From: Microcoleus sp. FACHB-1515
Lineage (GTDB): Bacteria; Cyanobacteriota; Cyanobacteriia; Elainellales; Elainellaceae
Assembly: GCF_014696105.1 (NCBI RefSeq)
Contig: NZ_JACJPO010000010.1
Coordinates: 1 to 64,000 of the forward strand
DNA length: 64,000 nt
Reading direction: 5' to 3'
Below, piece after piece: positions 53,273 to 64,000 of the stretch. A program made the translations under genes and the position numbers. Each line of letters begins with the position of its first letter. The first letter of the stretch is position 1. Below the pieces are notes generated by a model. The model worked only from the letters and a program-made list of their open reading frames with translations. It was not told the origin of the DNA and searched no databases.

Positions 53273-53348
53273 AGGGCGATCGGGTGTCGGCTCGGAAGCG
53301 AGAGACGCGGACGGCACACCGATGTGGCGCACATTGTCACACACGAGC

Positions 53349-53392
53349 AACCCCTTTGGGAGTCCAGAGGGTGGAACCCTTTGGTCGGGGTT
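53349..53392. repeat. Interspersed stem-loop repeat
   Basis: Outer arms AACCCC (53349-53354) and GGGGTT (53387-53392) enclose AGGGT-GGA-ACCCT (53368-53380). The string around GGAGTCCAGAGGGTGGAACC is one I recall in intergenic regions of many cyanobacteria. It lies in the 250-base gap between the ATL gene and the L,D-transpeptidase, both of which end here, so it may serve as a transcript end. Confidence 0.6.
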
Positions 53393-53524
53393 GGAGGTGT
53401 GGAGGAGGGGTGGCCCTAGCCTCCACTGGCTCGGAAAACCGAGAGCAATTTAAAGGGCAATCGATCCATCCGCAACCGAAATTTCAGCCACAAAGGATTA
53501 AAGCGATCGCTCGTCACTCGATCG

Positions 53525-54115
53525 CTAAGGACGAACCACCACCGTCGTCCCCACCTCCACCTGCTCATACATCTCCTCAATATCCGCATTCATCATCCGA
53601 ATGCACCCATGCGAAACCGCCAGCCCAATCAGTTCCGCCTGATTCGTGCCATGAAAGCCAATTTGATTAATTCCATCCGTCCAAAAGCCAATCCAGCGCG
53701 ACCCCAGCGGATTATCCGCCCCAGCCGGAACCACTTCACCCGTAATCGGATGCTCCCACTCCGGATCGGGATGCTTATCTTCAACCGTAAACGTTCCCGT
53801 CGGCGTCTCCCAACCTTCTTGCCCCACCGCGATCGGGTACTCCGCGATCGCCTTTCCGCGCCGAAACAGCGTCACGCTGCGATCGCTCAAATCCACCAGG
53901 AGGCGACTTTGCACCGCCTGCGGCGATCGTGCCACTCGTGAGGCCGACGCCCCTTTGGGCGATCGCGCATTCGTCACGATCGGCTCAGCCGCAGCAGGCA
54001 GCGGACTAGTATCCCCGTGCCACTGCACGGCAATCATCAAACTTGCCGCAGCAAAACTCGAAATCATCAAGCTTCGCCGCAGCAGTTGCGACTCGTCCTG
54101 CTTGCGCTGCAACAT
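53525..54115 (-). CDS. L,D-transpeptidase (YkuD family)
   Basis: A 196-residue protein. The N-terminus has a basic stretch and a hydrophobic segment (RRSLMISSFAAASLMIAVQW), probably a signal anchor. Residues about 70-196 are a YkuD domain, with VDLSDRSVTLFRRGKAIAEYPIAVGQEGWETPTGTF and the catalytic IGFHGTN and SHGCIRM motif with its nucleophilic cysteine. It should cross-link peptidoglycan (3-3 bonds) or attach proteins in the periplasm. It is the last gene of a minus-strand group with DUF3038 and DUF4335. Confidence 0.92.
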   Translation of the reverse strand: MLQRKQDESQLLRRSLMISSFAAASLMIAVQWHGDTSPLPAAAEPIVTNARSPKGASASRVARSPQAVQSRLLVDLSDRSVTLFRRGKAIAEYPIAVGQEGWETPTGTFTVEDKHPDPEWEHPITGEVVPAGADNPLGSRWIGFWTDGINQIGFHGTNQAELIGLAVSHGCIRMMNADIEEMYEQVEVGTTVVVRP

Positions 54116-54189
54116 GCCGAAATCGACCCTCCGAAACCAACCCTAAACTGCTTCCTTCATATTTTATGGGTAAGTTCTCGATCGATCGA

Positions 54190-55569
54190 CTAGTTCACCG
54201 ATTCCAAAAACGTCCTCACCCGACCATCAGGACTGAGAACCAAGCGAATTTGAGCACTTTCAGCCGAAGCAAGCGGTGCAACAAACGGTTCACCTACCAG
54301 GGGGATTTGGGTGCGATCGACAAAGTTGCCTGCCGCCTGACCGAGCGGCGTGATTTGCGCGATCGTTCCATCAGCGGCAATTTGCAGTCGATATTCCAGC
54401 GTTTGCGTCAAACCTTCGGGTGGCTGCCAGCGCTGCGTGAAATAGTCTCGCGCCTCAGCCACCTGCGGAATCGTATCAAACGCCGTTGGACTTTGGAGGG
54501 TCGAACCTTGGTTGGCAGACGGTGCAGACACAGCGGGCGGCTGAGCAGTTCTGGCCGCTTCGGGTGCAGTTGCGATCGACGCAGGCGGATCGCTTGGCAG
54601 CGGCTGCGTCGGAATTTGCGTTTGTGGCTGTGACCTTGGCACAACCGCGATCGACGGCAAAGGCGGCACCGATCGCGGTGCAGACTGCTGTGGACGCGCA
54701 GGCGTCGTCGGACGAGTCGGCGTTGTGGGACGCGCAGGTGCTTGGCGCGGCACAGGAACAGCAGTGCCCGGCAGCGTTGCTCCAGCAGGCGGAGGCGGCG
54801 GCAAGACGAGCGGCTTTGGTGAAGCAAATTCTGAGCCAGGAGAAACCGTCACGGTTGGCGGGGCAGTGGGTGCAGTTGGCACGGTGGCAGGTGCAGAGGC
54901 TACTTCTGAATTTTCATCGGACGCTGCCGTTTGCACCGGAGCCGAAACGTCATTGACAAAGCGCAACAGCGTCGTTCCCAGCCCGATCGCCAGCACGGTT
55001 CCCGCCGCGATCGGCAACCAGCTTCGGCGCGGCGACCAGCGCGATCGCTCCAAAGTCGGCAAAGTAGCAGCCTCTTGACGATAAGCATCCAGCGCATCCG
55101 CCAGATCCGCAAGCTGCACAGCACTCAGACGAATCATCCCACCCGTTTCGGGGGTTGCCAGCTCGCCTAAATGCAGTTCATGCGACACCAAACCGTTTGG
55201 CCGCAGGTGAACGCCCGCATCGATCGCACCCGGAGGCGGAGCTTCCACAGGCTGAAGGACGGTTAAAGCGGCTCGCTCAGCCATTGCCGTTGCGCTATTG
55301 CCGTTTACGCCTGTCAGCGGCAAAGTCGATTGCGACAGAAACGACTGCACATAAGCGCTGACGGCTTCCGACAGCGCTTCAAGCTGTGCGCCGTCTCCCT
55401 GCAAGCGCACTTGGCGATCGCTCGGCAAGGTCGGGTCATCAAAGCTGAGCTGAAACTGCACCTGCTTCACCAGCGATCGATCGCTCCAGCGCGACAGGGC
55501 AGACTGGCGACCGGAAACTTCCAGGGTGCAAGTTGGCGGCGTATAGCGACGGGAAACAGAATTAAACAT
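54190..55569 (-). CDS. DUF4335 family membrane protein
   Basis: A 459-residue protein of the cyanobacterial DUF4335 family. Residues 1-180 are the family domain (SVSRRYTPPTCTLEVSGRQSALSRWS, FQLSFDDPTLPSDRQVRLQGDGAQLEALSEAVSAYV, GLVSHELHLGELATPETGGMIRLSAVQLADLADALDAY). A single helix follows (LPIAAGTVLAIGLGTTLLRFV), then a long P/T/A/Q-rich linker and a C-terminal domain (VAEARDYFTQRWQPPEGLTQTLEYRLQIAADG). The last part resembles TonB-like C-terminal modules. Function is unknown. The start at 55569 matches the family; it is 21 bases after the DUF3038 gene, a conserved neighbour. Confidence 0.87.
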   Translation of the reverse strand: MFNSVSRRYTPPTCTLEVSGRQSALSRWSDRSLVKQVQFQLSFDDPTLPSDRQVRLQGDGAQLEALSEAVSAYVQSFLSQSTLPLTGVNGNSATAMAERAALTVLQPVEAPPPGAIDAGVHLRPNGLVSHELHLGELATPETGGMIRLSAVQLADLADALDAYRQEAATLPTLERSRWSPRRSWLPIAAGTVLAIGLGTTLLRFVNDVSAPVQTAASDENSEVASAPATVPTAPTAPPTVTVSPGSEFASPKPLVLPPPPPAGATLPGTAVPVPRQAPARPTTPTRPTTPARPQQSAPRSVPPLPSIAVVPRSQPQTQIPTQPLPSDPPASIATAPEAARTAQPPAVSAPSANQGSTLQSPTAFDTIPQVAEARDYFTQRWQPPEGLTQTLEYRLQIAADGTIAQITPLGQAAGNFVDRTQIPLVGEPFVAPLASAESAQIRLVLSPDGRVRTFLESVN

Positions 55570-55590
55570 AGCGGGTGCTTCAAATTCCAA

Positions 55591-56175
55591 CTAGCTGCGT
55601 GTGCGATCGAGCAGGGCCAGCCAAAGCCTGCGTGCTCCGTTCGCTGAACCATAGAACAACAGGTCAATCAGCAGTTTGAGGGCAAGATGCGTCAGTTCAT
55701 CGGGATTGGCCGACTCCCCTTCCTCCATGCGCTCTTGGTAGGTGTTGCTGAAGCGATCGAGATAGTCGCCTAGCAGTGCGGCCTGATGCGGCGGGCGATG
55801 CTGTTCGGTCAACTGCTCAAGCAAAGCGACGGCGCGGCGGACAAGTTCTTGATGCTGTTTTGCCAGATGCGCGCAGATCAACACGAGCGATCGCGCTTCC
55901 TCAACATCCATCCGCTTGCGTCCTTGCCCTTTGCGTAGGGGACTTGCCTGCCGCAGCCGCCACAGCGCCACGCGATCGCCCACCATTTCGGTGAGGTTGA
56001 GGTCTTCCGCCGCCTGAAGCATTGCCTCTGAGCCGATTCCCGCCAGAGCCTCTAGCGCCAGCAGCACCAGATCAAGCTGAGCTTTGATGTTGTTCAACTG
56101 AGTGGGATCAGGCGAATTGGCGAGCGGCAGTTGCTCCAGGGAATTGGGATGCGGCAGCTTGGCGGTGGATGGCAT
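55591..56175 (-). CDS. DUF3038 family protein
   Basis: A 194-residue soluble helical protein of DUF3038. Signatures are LDLVLLALEALAGIGSEAMLQAAEDLNL, RVALWRLRQASPLRKGQGRKRMDVEEARSLVLICAHLAKQHQELVRRAV and LALKLLIDLLFYGSANGARRLWLALLD. It has no membrane segment, and its function is unknown. It lies directly upstream of the DUF4335 gene, an arrangement found in many cyanobacteria, so the two probably act together. Confidence 0.88.
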   Translation of the reverse strand: MPSTAKLPHPNSLEQLPLANSPDPTQLNNIKAQLDLVLLALEALAGIGSEAMLQAAEDLNLTEMVGDRVALWRLRQASPLRKGQGRKRMDVEEARSLVLICAHLAKQHQELVRRAVALLEQLTEQHRPPHQAALLGDYLDRFSNTYQERMEEGESANPDELTHLALKLLIDLLFYGSANGARRLWLALLDRTRS

Positions 56176-56481
56176 AAGAGATCAGGAAGATCAAGAAATA
56201 AAGGCAAAATCAGCAGCAAACCGCTTGAGCATCGAGGTTATTGTGGCTCAAGAATCAGCGACAGAGGCGATCGGTTTCAGGTCTTGAAACAAGACGAGTT
56301 CCATTTTGACTAAGTTTCTTATTCAGATTACAGGCTTATGCGATCGAAACACATCTGCCCTTTGAGCTGCTGCCATATTTCAAAATACGGCCAGCTTTGT
56401 GCGTCACCAGGTCAAATCTTCCAAATCAACCAAATGGCTGTGGCAAGATGAGGAATAGCGTCTTGCGGTTCTCCAGTGGTC
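56176..56481. other. Divergent spacer before the hybrid kinase
   Basis: About 300 bases without a gene separate the DUF3038 gene (minus) and the hybrid kinase (plus). Promoters for both should lie here. I see no convincing -35/-10 pair, regulator site or hairpin. The short frames present have no ribosome binding site. Confidence 0.35.
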
Positions 56482-60141
<3,660 letters not shown>

Positions 60142-60240
60142 GGCAAAAGAGAGAGAAAGCGCGATCGCACTTGGCACTTATGATAGTTTCCTAACAAGCT
60201 TTAAAGATTTACCTTAATTTAAAGTAGAAGTCAATTGATT

Positions 60241-60265
60241 TTCAGCAAGCAATTTGCTTGCTGAA
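60241..60265 (+). terminator. Hairpin between the hybrid kinase and cheR genes
   Basis: TTCAGCAAGCA (60241-60251) and TGCTTGCTGAA (60255-60265) form a perfect 11-bp stem with a three-base loop, followed by TTTCT. It lies 100 bases past the kinase stop and may terminate or attenuate transcription before cheR. Confidence 0.6.
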
Positions 60266-60383
60266 TTTCTACCGATCGTCCATTGCATTCGGCTTCGCAT
60301 TTCTTGTTCAAATTGCCTCGATCGTTATGGTTGCAGGCGAGAGACTGCTCGATTTTTTATAAAAATCTTTCTAAACTCAATCT

Positions 60384-61247
60384 ATGCTGTCCTCGATCAG
60401 CGATCGCAAAACGCAGATGCTTGCGCTCAAACCCAGCCTTGAAGATATCGAAATTCAGCTATTGCTTGAGGGCGTCTATCGCTACTACGGGTTTGATTTT
60501 CGCCACTATGCACTTTCTTCACTCAAGCGACGGATTCGGCGCGTTTTACAGAACGAGAACTTGCCGACGATTTCCGCACTGCAAAATCAAGTGTTGCACG
60601 ATGGCGACTGTCTTCAGCGACTTTTGTTGGGGCTAACCGTCAACGTTACTTCAATGTTTCGCGACCCTAGTTTTTTTCTTGCCTTTCGTCAGCAAGTCGT
60701 ACCTTTACTGCGGACTTATCCCTACATTCGGATTTGGCACGCAGGCTGTTCGACCGGACAAGAAGTGTATTCGATGGCGATTTTGCTGCAAGAAGAAAAT
60801 CTCTATCATCGCTGCCGAATTTACGCCACTGACACGAATGAACTGGTTTTGCAGCAGGCAAAAAACGGCATCTATCCGATCGATTTGCTGCAAGGATACA
60901 CACAGCTTTATATCAAGGCAGGCGGCAAGCGATCGTTTTCGGAATACTACACGGCAGCCTATGGAAACGCAATGTTTCGATCGAGCTTGAAGGAAAACAT
61001 CGTCTTTTCTCAACATAATCTCGCGACTGACGGCTCATTTAATGAGTTTAATGTGATCATCTGTCGAAACGTGATGATCTACTTCGATCGCATTTTGCAA
61101 AAGCGTGTTCATCAACTTTTTTATGAGAGTCTATGTAAGTTTGGCATCTTGGGATTAGGGAAACAGGAATCCTTGCGGCTGTCGGCTTATGAGCAATACT
61201 ATGAGGAGATTCAGCGAGGCGAAAAGCTGTATCGGAGGTTGAATTAG
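60384..61247 (+). CDS. cheR: CheR-family protein methyltransferase
   Basis: A 287-residue CheR enzyme that uses SAM to methylate glutamates in receptors. The N-terminal helical domain includes YRYYGFDFRHYALSSLKRRIRRVL. The catalytic domain has TSMFRDPSFFLAF, the SAM motif IWHAGCSTGQEVYSMAILL, IYATDTNELVLQQAKNGIY, VFSQHNLATDG and NVIICRNVMIYFDR. No receptor (MCP) gene is in the window, so the target may be the neighbouring kinase or a distant receptor. The last base of its stop is shared with the cheB GTG. Confidence 0.92.
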   Translation: MLSSISDRKTQMLALKPSLEDIEIQLLLEGVYRYYGFDFRHYALSSLKRRIRRVLQNENLPTISALQNQVLHDGDCLQRLLLGLTVNVTSMFRDPSFFLAFRQQVVPLLRTYPYIRIWHAGCSTGQEVYSMAILLQEENLYHRCRIYATDTNELVLQQAKNGIYPIDLLQGYTQLYIKAGGKRSFSEYYTAAYGNAMFRSSLKENIVFSQHNLATDGSFNEFNVIICRNVMIYFDRILQKRVHQLFYESLCKFGILGLGKQESLRLSAYEQYYEEIQRGEKLYRRLN

Positions 61248-61804
61248 TGACAGTGAAACTGGTTGTGATTGGCGCATCACTCGGCGGTTTTTCTGCTCTC
61301 AAGCTAATCTTAGGTAAACTGCCACCTGCTTTTTCTGTCCCGATCGCGATCGTGCAGCATCGTCACAAAGAATCACAAACGACTTTAGCAAGCTATCTGC
61401 AACCGCTAATTCCGCTGCCCATTCGCGAAGTCGAAGACAAAGACGAAATTGCGCCCGGAACGATCTATCTTGCTCCGGCTGACTATCATCTACTGGTGGA
61501 ATTTGGCTATTTTACGCTGACGACAGATGAGCCTGTTTGCTATGCTCGGCCTTCGATCGATGTGCTGTTTGAATCTGCCGCCGATGCCTATGGCGATCGC
61601 GTCATTGGCATCATTCTAACGGGAGCCAATCAAGATGGCGCACAGGGAGCCGCTGCCATCAAAACAAAAGGCGGACGGGTAATTGTGCAAGACCCTTCAA
61701 CTGCCGAAAGTCCCGTCATGCCGGATGCTGCAATCGCTGCGACTCAAGTTGATGCGATCGTGCCGCTGACGGCGATCGCATCAACTTTATTGACCTATTT
61801 GTAA
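61247..61804 (+). CDS. cheB: CheB methylesterase catalytic domain, no receiver
   Basis: A 185-residue protein made only of the CheB catalytic domain. The triad is visible: serine in VVIGASLGGFSAL, histidine in IVQHRHKESQ and aspartate in ILTGANQDGAQGAAAI. It removes methyl groups from, or deamidates, receptor side chains. Classical CheB has an N-terminal receiver of about 130 residues; here it is absent, so control must come from partner proteins such as the three-receiver kinase. GGAGG stands eight bases before the GTG, which overlaps the cheR stop. Confidence 0.92.
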   Translation: MTVKLVVIGASLGGFSALKLILGKLPPAFSVPIAIVQHRHKESQTTLASYLQPLIPLPIREVEDKDEIAPGTIYLAPADYHLLVEFGYFTLTTDEPVCYARPSIDVLFESAADAYGDRVIGIILTGANQDGAQGAAAIKTKGGRVIVQDPSTAESPVMPDAAIAATQVDAIVPLTAIASTLLTYL

Positions 61805-61824
61805 GTAGCTACTACGTGAATCAA

Positions 61825-62676
61825 TCAGCGCTTGGATGTTTGCGAAACACGATTCAATCGATCGGCCAATGTCTTGAACTCGATTGCATCGTGACTGCAA
61901 AATAAGCGAACCTCCTCGCGATCGCGATTGAGCTGTCGTAGTCGATTTTGATTGAATAATCGCGTCGGGCGATCGACTTCCATCAGTCGTTGATAGGCGC
62001 GGAGTCCGGGTGTGCAGTTTGGTTCAGACGGATGCATTTCCTCGCGATAGAAATAAGCATCGCCTGCGTGCAGCAGCCATCCTTCTGAGGTTTGAATCGC
62101 CACGCCTGCGTGACCTTTTGTATGTCCAGCAAGCGGAATGAGCAAAATTTCAGGAGGCAATCCGGCCAGATCGCGAACTGCTTCAAAGCCAAACCAGGGT
62201 TCACCGCCTGCTGCATAGAACTTCCAGTTTTTCACTTCATCCCACTGCTTAGGCCGATAGCGTCGGTGAGCAATAAAACCTTGGCGATCGCGACTCGCTT
62301 CTACTTCGCTTTGCATCACATGCACGGTTGCTTCGGGAAAATCTTCCAGTCCACCTGCATGATCAAAATCTAGATGTGTCAGCACAATATGACGCACATC
62401 TTGAGCAGAAAACCCAAGCTTTTCAACTTGCTCGATCGCCGTATATTTCGATTCAAATTGAATGTTATTGAAGTGAACAAAGAAAGGACTGAGCCGCGAA
62501 TAAGGCGATCGCACATCGCGCAGTCCAAACCCCGTATCAACTAACACTAATCCCTGATTGGTTTCAATGAGTAAACAGTGGCAAACTAGATGAGCCGTGA
62601 AGCCGCGACTGAAGCCATCAAATAGCGCTCCGCCGATCGGACACATGCAGCCGCAATTGAGATGATGAATGTGCAT
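61825..62676 (-). CDS. MBL-fold metallo-hydrolase, N-acyl-homoserine lactonase-like
   Basis: A 283-residue metallo-beta-lactamase-fold enzyme. The metal site is HIVLTHLDFDHAGGLEDF (HxxxDH with LTHLDFDHAGG), with further histidines in IPLAGHTKGHAG and aspartate in LLHAGDAYF. The N-terminal HHLNCGCMCPIGG and HCLLIETNQGLVLVDTGFG resemble the AttM/AiiA-type lactonase branch, but substrate cannot be fixed by sequence. It is cytoplasmic by lack of a signal peptide. It converges with cheB, 20 bases apart. Confidence 0.85.
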   Translation of the reverse strand: MHIHHLNCGCMCPIGGALFDGFSRGFTAHLVCHCLLIETNQGLVLVDTGFGLRDVRSPYSRLSPFFVHFNNIQFESKYTAIEQVEKLGFSAQDVRHIVLTHLDFDHAGGLEDFPEATVHVMQSEVEASRDRQGFIAHRRYRPKQWDEVKNWKFYAAGGEPWFGFEAVRDLAGLPPEILLIPLAGHTKGHAGVAIQTSEGWLLHAGDAYFYREEMHPSEPNCTPGLRAYQRLMEVDRPTRLFNQNRLRQLNRDREEVRLFCSHDAIEFKTLADRLNRVSQTSKR

Positions 62677-62808
62677 AAGTTCCCCTGACAGCTTGAGATT
62701 GAGCCAGCGATCGATGTGGCGTTCATGGATTCAGTTAGCCGATTTTTTCGATCGTAAAAAGACCGTCAGAGGAATGCTTCTTCCTAATGAGATAGAGCGA
62801 TCGTCATC

Positions 62809-64000
62809 TCAAAAAGATGTTTTTATCAAGCTGGCAAGCTGCGGATCGATCGCCTGCGTCGTGTCCAGCACTTGCACATAGGATTGCTCTGTCTCGGTAA
62901 ACGGATCAAATTCCTGCTGCGGCAACAGATCAACCGTCGCATCAGCAATGTCGCCTGTGCGTTGGGCAACGCGATCGCGCCGCACCTCAGCCGGAGCATC
63001 GCAGAAGAGAATTTGCAGCGGCATGTCGTGAGATTTGGCTTGTTCGATCGCGGCTTGGCGGTAGTGTTGGCGATCGTATTTAGCATCGAGAATCACGGTG
63101 TAGCCGGATTCGGCCAGCAGTAGGCCAAGCTCCAGCAGGCGATCGTAGGTTTTCTCGTGCATTTCCGGCGTGTAGAGGCTGGCATCGCCGCGATCCTCGA
63201 CCGAAATGCCGCCCAAGTGTTTGCGAACCGCGTCCGATCGCAGGTGAATCGCGTTAAGCTGCTTTGCCAAAGTGCGAGCCGTCGTACTTTTGCCTGCGCC
63301 AGACAAGCCGGAAATCAGGATGATGCAGCCTTGCTGCTGCTGACAGTAGCGCCATGCCTGACGGTAGAATCGGGCGGCGAGCTTTTGAATTCCGGCTTTG
63401 TCGCTGGCGGGAATAGCCGGGTCGTCAAGCAAAAATGACAGAATTTTAGCGCGGACGTAGGCTTGCCGATTCACATAGAAGGGCAAAACCTGCAAGCCTT
63501 CCCAGTCTCCGGTTTGCTCTAGATAGGTGTTGAGAAATAGCGTTGTCAGGTCTTGGCGATCGCCCGAATCGAAGTCGCGCACAATGTATGCCACGTCGAA
63601 CATCGTATCGACAAAGCGGAACGGCTCGTTGAATTCGATGCAGTCAAACAAAAGAAGCTGGTCGTTCCAGTAGGCGATGTTGTTGAGGTGTATGTCGCCA
63701 TGACATTCGCGAATTTTGTCTTGAGCGATGCGGCGATCGAACCAGTGCTGACAGTCGGCAAATAAGCGATCGGTGTATTGGCGGCAGTCGTCAAATTGCT
63801 CCTGCGTTTGGGCAATGCCGATGTATTTTTCGGTTTGCTCGTAGTTTTGATCGATCGCTTCGCGCACCTGTTCGACTTTGCCGAAGCTGCGGATGTAATC
63901 GTTGGTAGCGGTTTTGCGATGGAAGCGGGCGATCGCTTTGGCAAGTTCAATCACCAGTTCTTCGCTAAGTTCGCCGCGCTCAAACATTGCCATTAGCAGC
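62809..64000 (-). CDS. APH-like kinase fused to AAA/P-loop kinase, N-terminus beyond the window
   Basis: The visible 396 residues are the greater part of a two-domain protein. The first part is an aminoglycoside-phosphotransferase-like fold (IRECHGDIHLNNIAYWNDQLLLFDCIEFNEPFRFVDTMFDVAY, catalytic HGD and metal-binding D). The second is a P-loop kinase of the zeta-toxin/gluconate-kinase type (IILISGLSGAGKSTTARTLAKQL). The pair is widespread in cyanobacteria and proteobacteria and usually exceeds 500 residues. The frame is still open at base 64000 (codons before MAMFERGELSEE read L-L), so about 120 residues are missing. Substrate is unknown. Confidence 0.87.
   Translation of the reverse strand, partial: LLMAMFERGELSEELVIELAKAIARFHRKTATNDYIRSFGKVEQVREAIDQNYEQTEKYIGIAQTQEQFDDCRQYTDRLFADCQHWFDRRIAQDKIRECHGDIHLNNIAYWNDQLLLFDCIEFNEPFRFVDTMFDVAYIVRDFDSGDRQDLTTLFLNTYLEQTGDWEGLQVLPFYVNRQAYVRAKILSFLLDDPAIPASDKAGIQKLAARFYRQAWRYCQQQQGCIILISGLSGAGKSTTARTLAKQLNAIHLRSDAVRKHLGGISVEDRGDASLYTPEMHEKTYDRLLELGLLLAESGYTVILDAKYDRQHYRQAAIEQAKSHDMPLQILFCDAPAEVRRDRVAQRTGDIADATVDLLPQQEFDPFTETEQSYVQVLDTTQAIDPQLASLIKTSF

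Overview
The window is cyanobacterial chromosome. It carries a complete phycocyanin (cpc) operon and many protein families found mainly in cyanobacteria (DUF3143, DUF2605, DUF2973, DUF3038/DUF4335, a Sll0314-like TPR protein). The cyanobacterial palindrome GCGATCGC recurs throughout. The gene mix and fairly GC-rich codon use would fit a Leptolyngbya-like or similar filamentous lineage, but this is an inference and no species is named. I recognised no tRNA, rRNA, CRISPR array or insertion sequence.

Layout. 0.3-1.2 kb: a J-domain membrane protein and a DUF3143 protein. 1.35-22.2 kb: a large surface-polysaccharide locus. It has an O-antigen-ligase/polymerase-like protein, a WbaP-type initiating transferase, a GT4, an ABC exporter pair (Wzm/Wzt-like), two sulfotransferases, several GT2 enzymes, two stand-alone methyltransferases, a methyltransferase-CgeB fusion and a 793-residue two-transferase protein. 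Together they suggest a sulfated, methylated heteropolysaccharide that is started on undecaprenyl phosphate and exported. 22.6-39.2 kb: housekeeping and mixed genes (PchB-like chorismate mutase, thrS, cutA, a pentapeptide protein, membrane proteins, an orphan ABC permease behind a near-canonical NtcA promoter, a GT2-TPR protein, xthA, infB, an Lrp-like regulator, panE, a GNAT). 39.2-46.8 kb: cpcB-A-C-D-D2-E-F-G-G-G on the minus strand, with four strong hairpins or repeat elements in or after it. 46.8-56.2 kb: RluD-type synthase, an RTX-like calcium-binding protein, a Cys-repeat secreted protein, pyrB, a GerMN-like lipoprotein, PuuE-type deacetylase, an alkyltransferase-like protein, an L,D-transpeptidase, DUF4335 and DUF3038. 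56.5-64 kb: a hybrid histidine kinase with CheR and CheB, an MBL-fold lactonase-like protein, and an APH/AAA kinase fusion cut by the window edge.

Most notable. Six consecutive-cluster proteins of quite different enzyme classes (GT2, methyltransferase, sulfotransferase) share a short segment, consensus AMxTSKFWxxRxxW followed by a basic/hydrophobic stretch, after a coiled coil. Separately, the C-terminus of the large sulfotransferase and the N-terminus of the two-transferase protein share a module of about 115 residues that I cannot name. Both look like assembly or targeting parts of one glycan-making machine.
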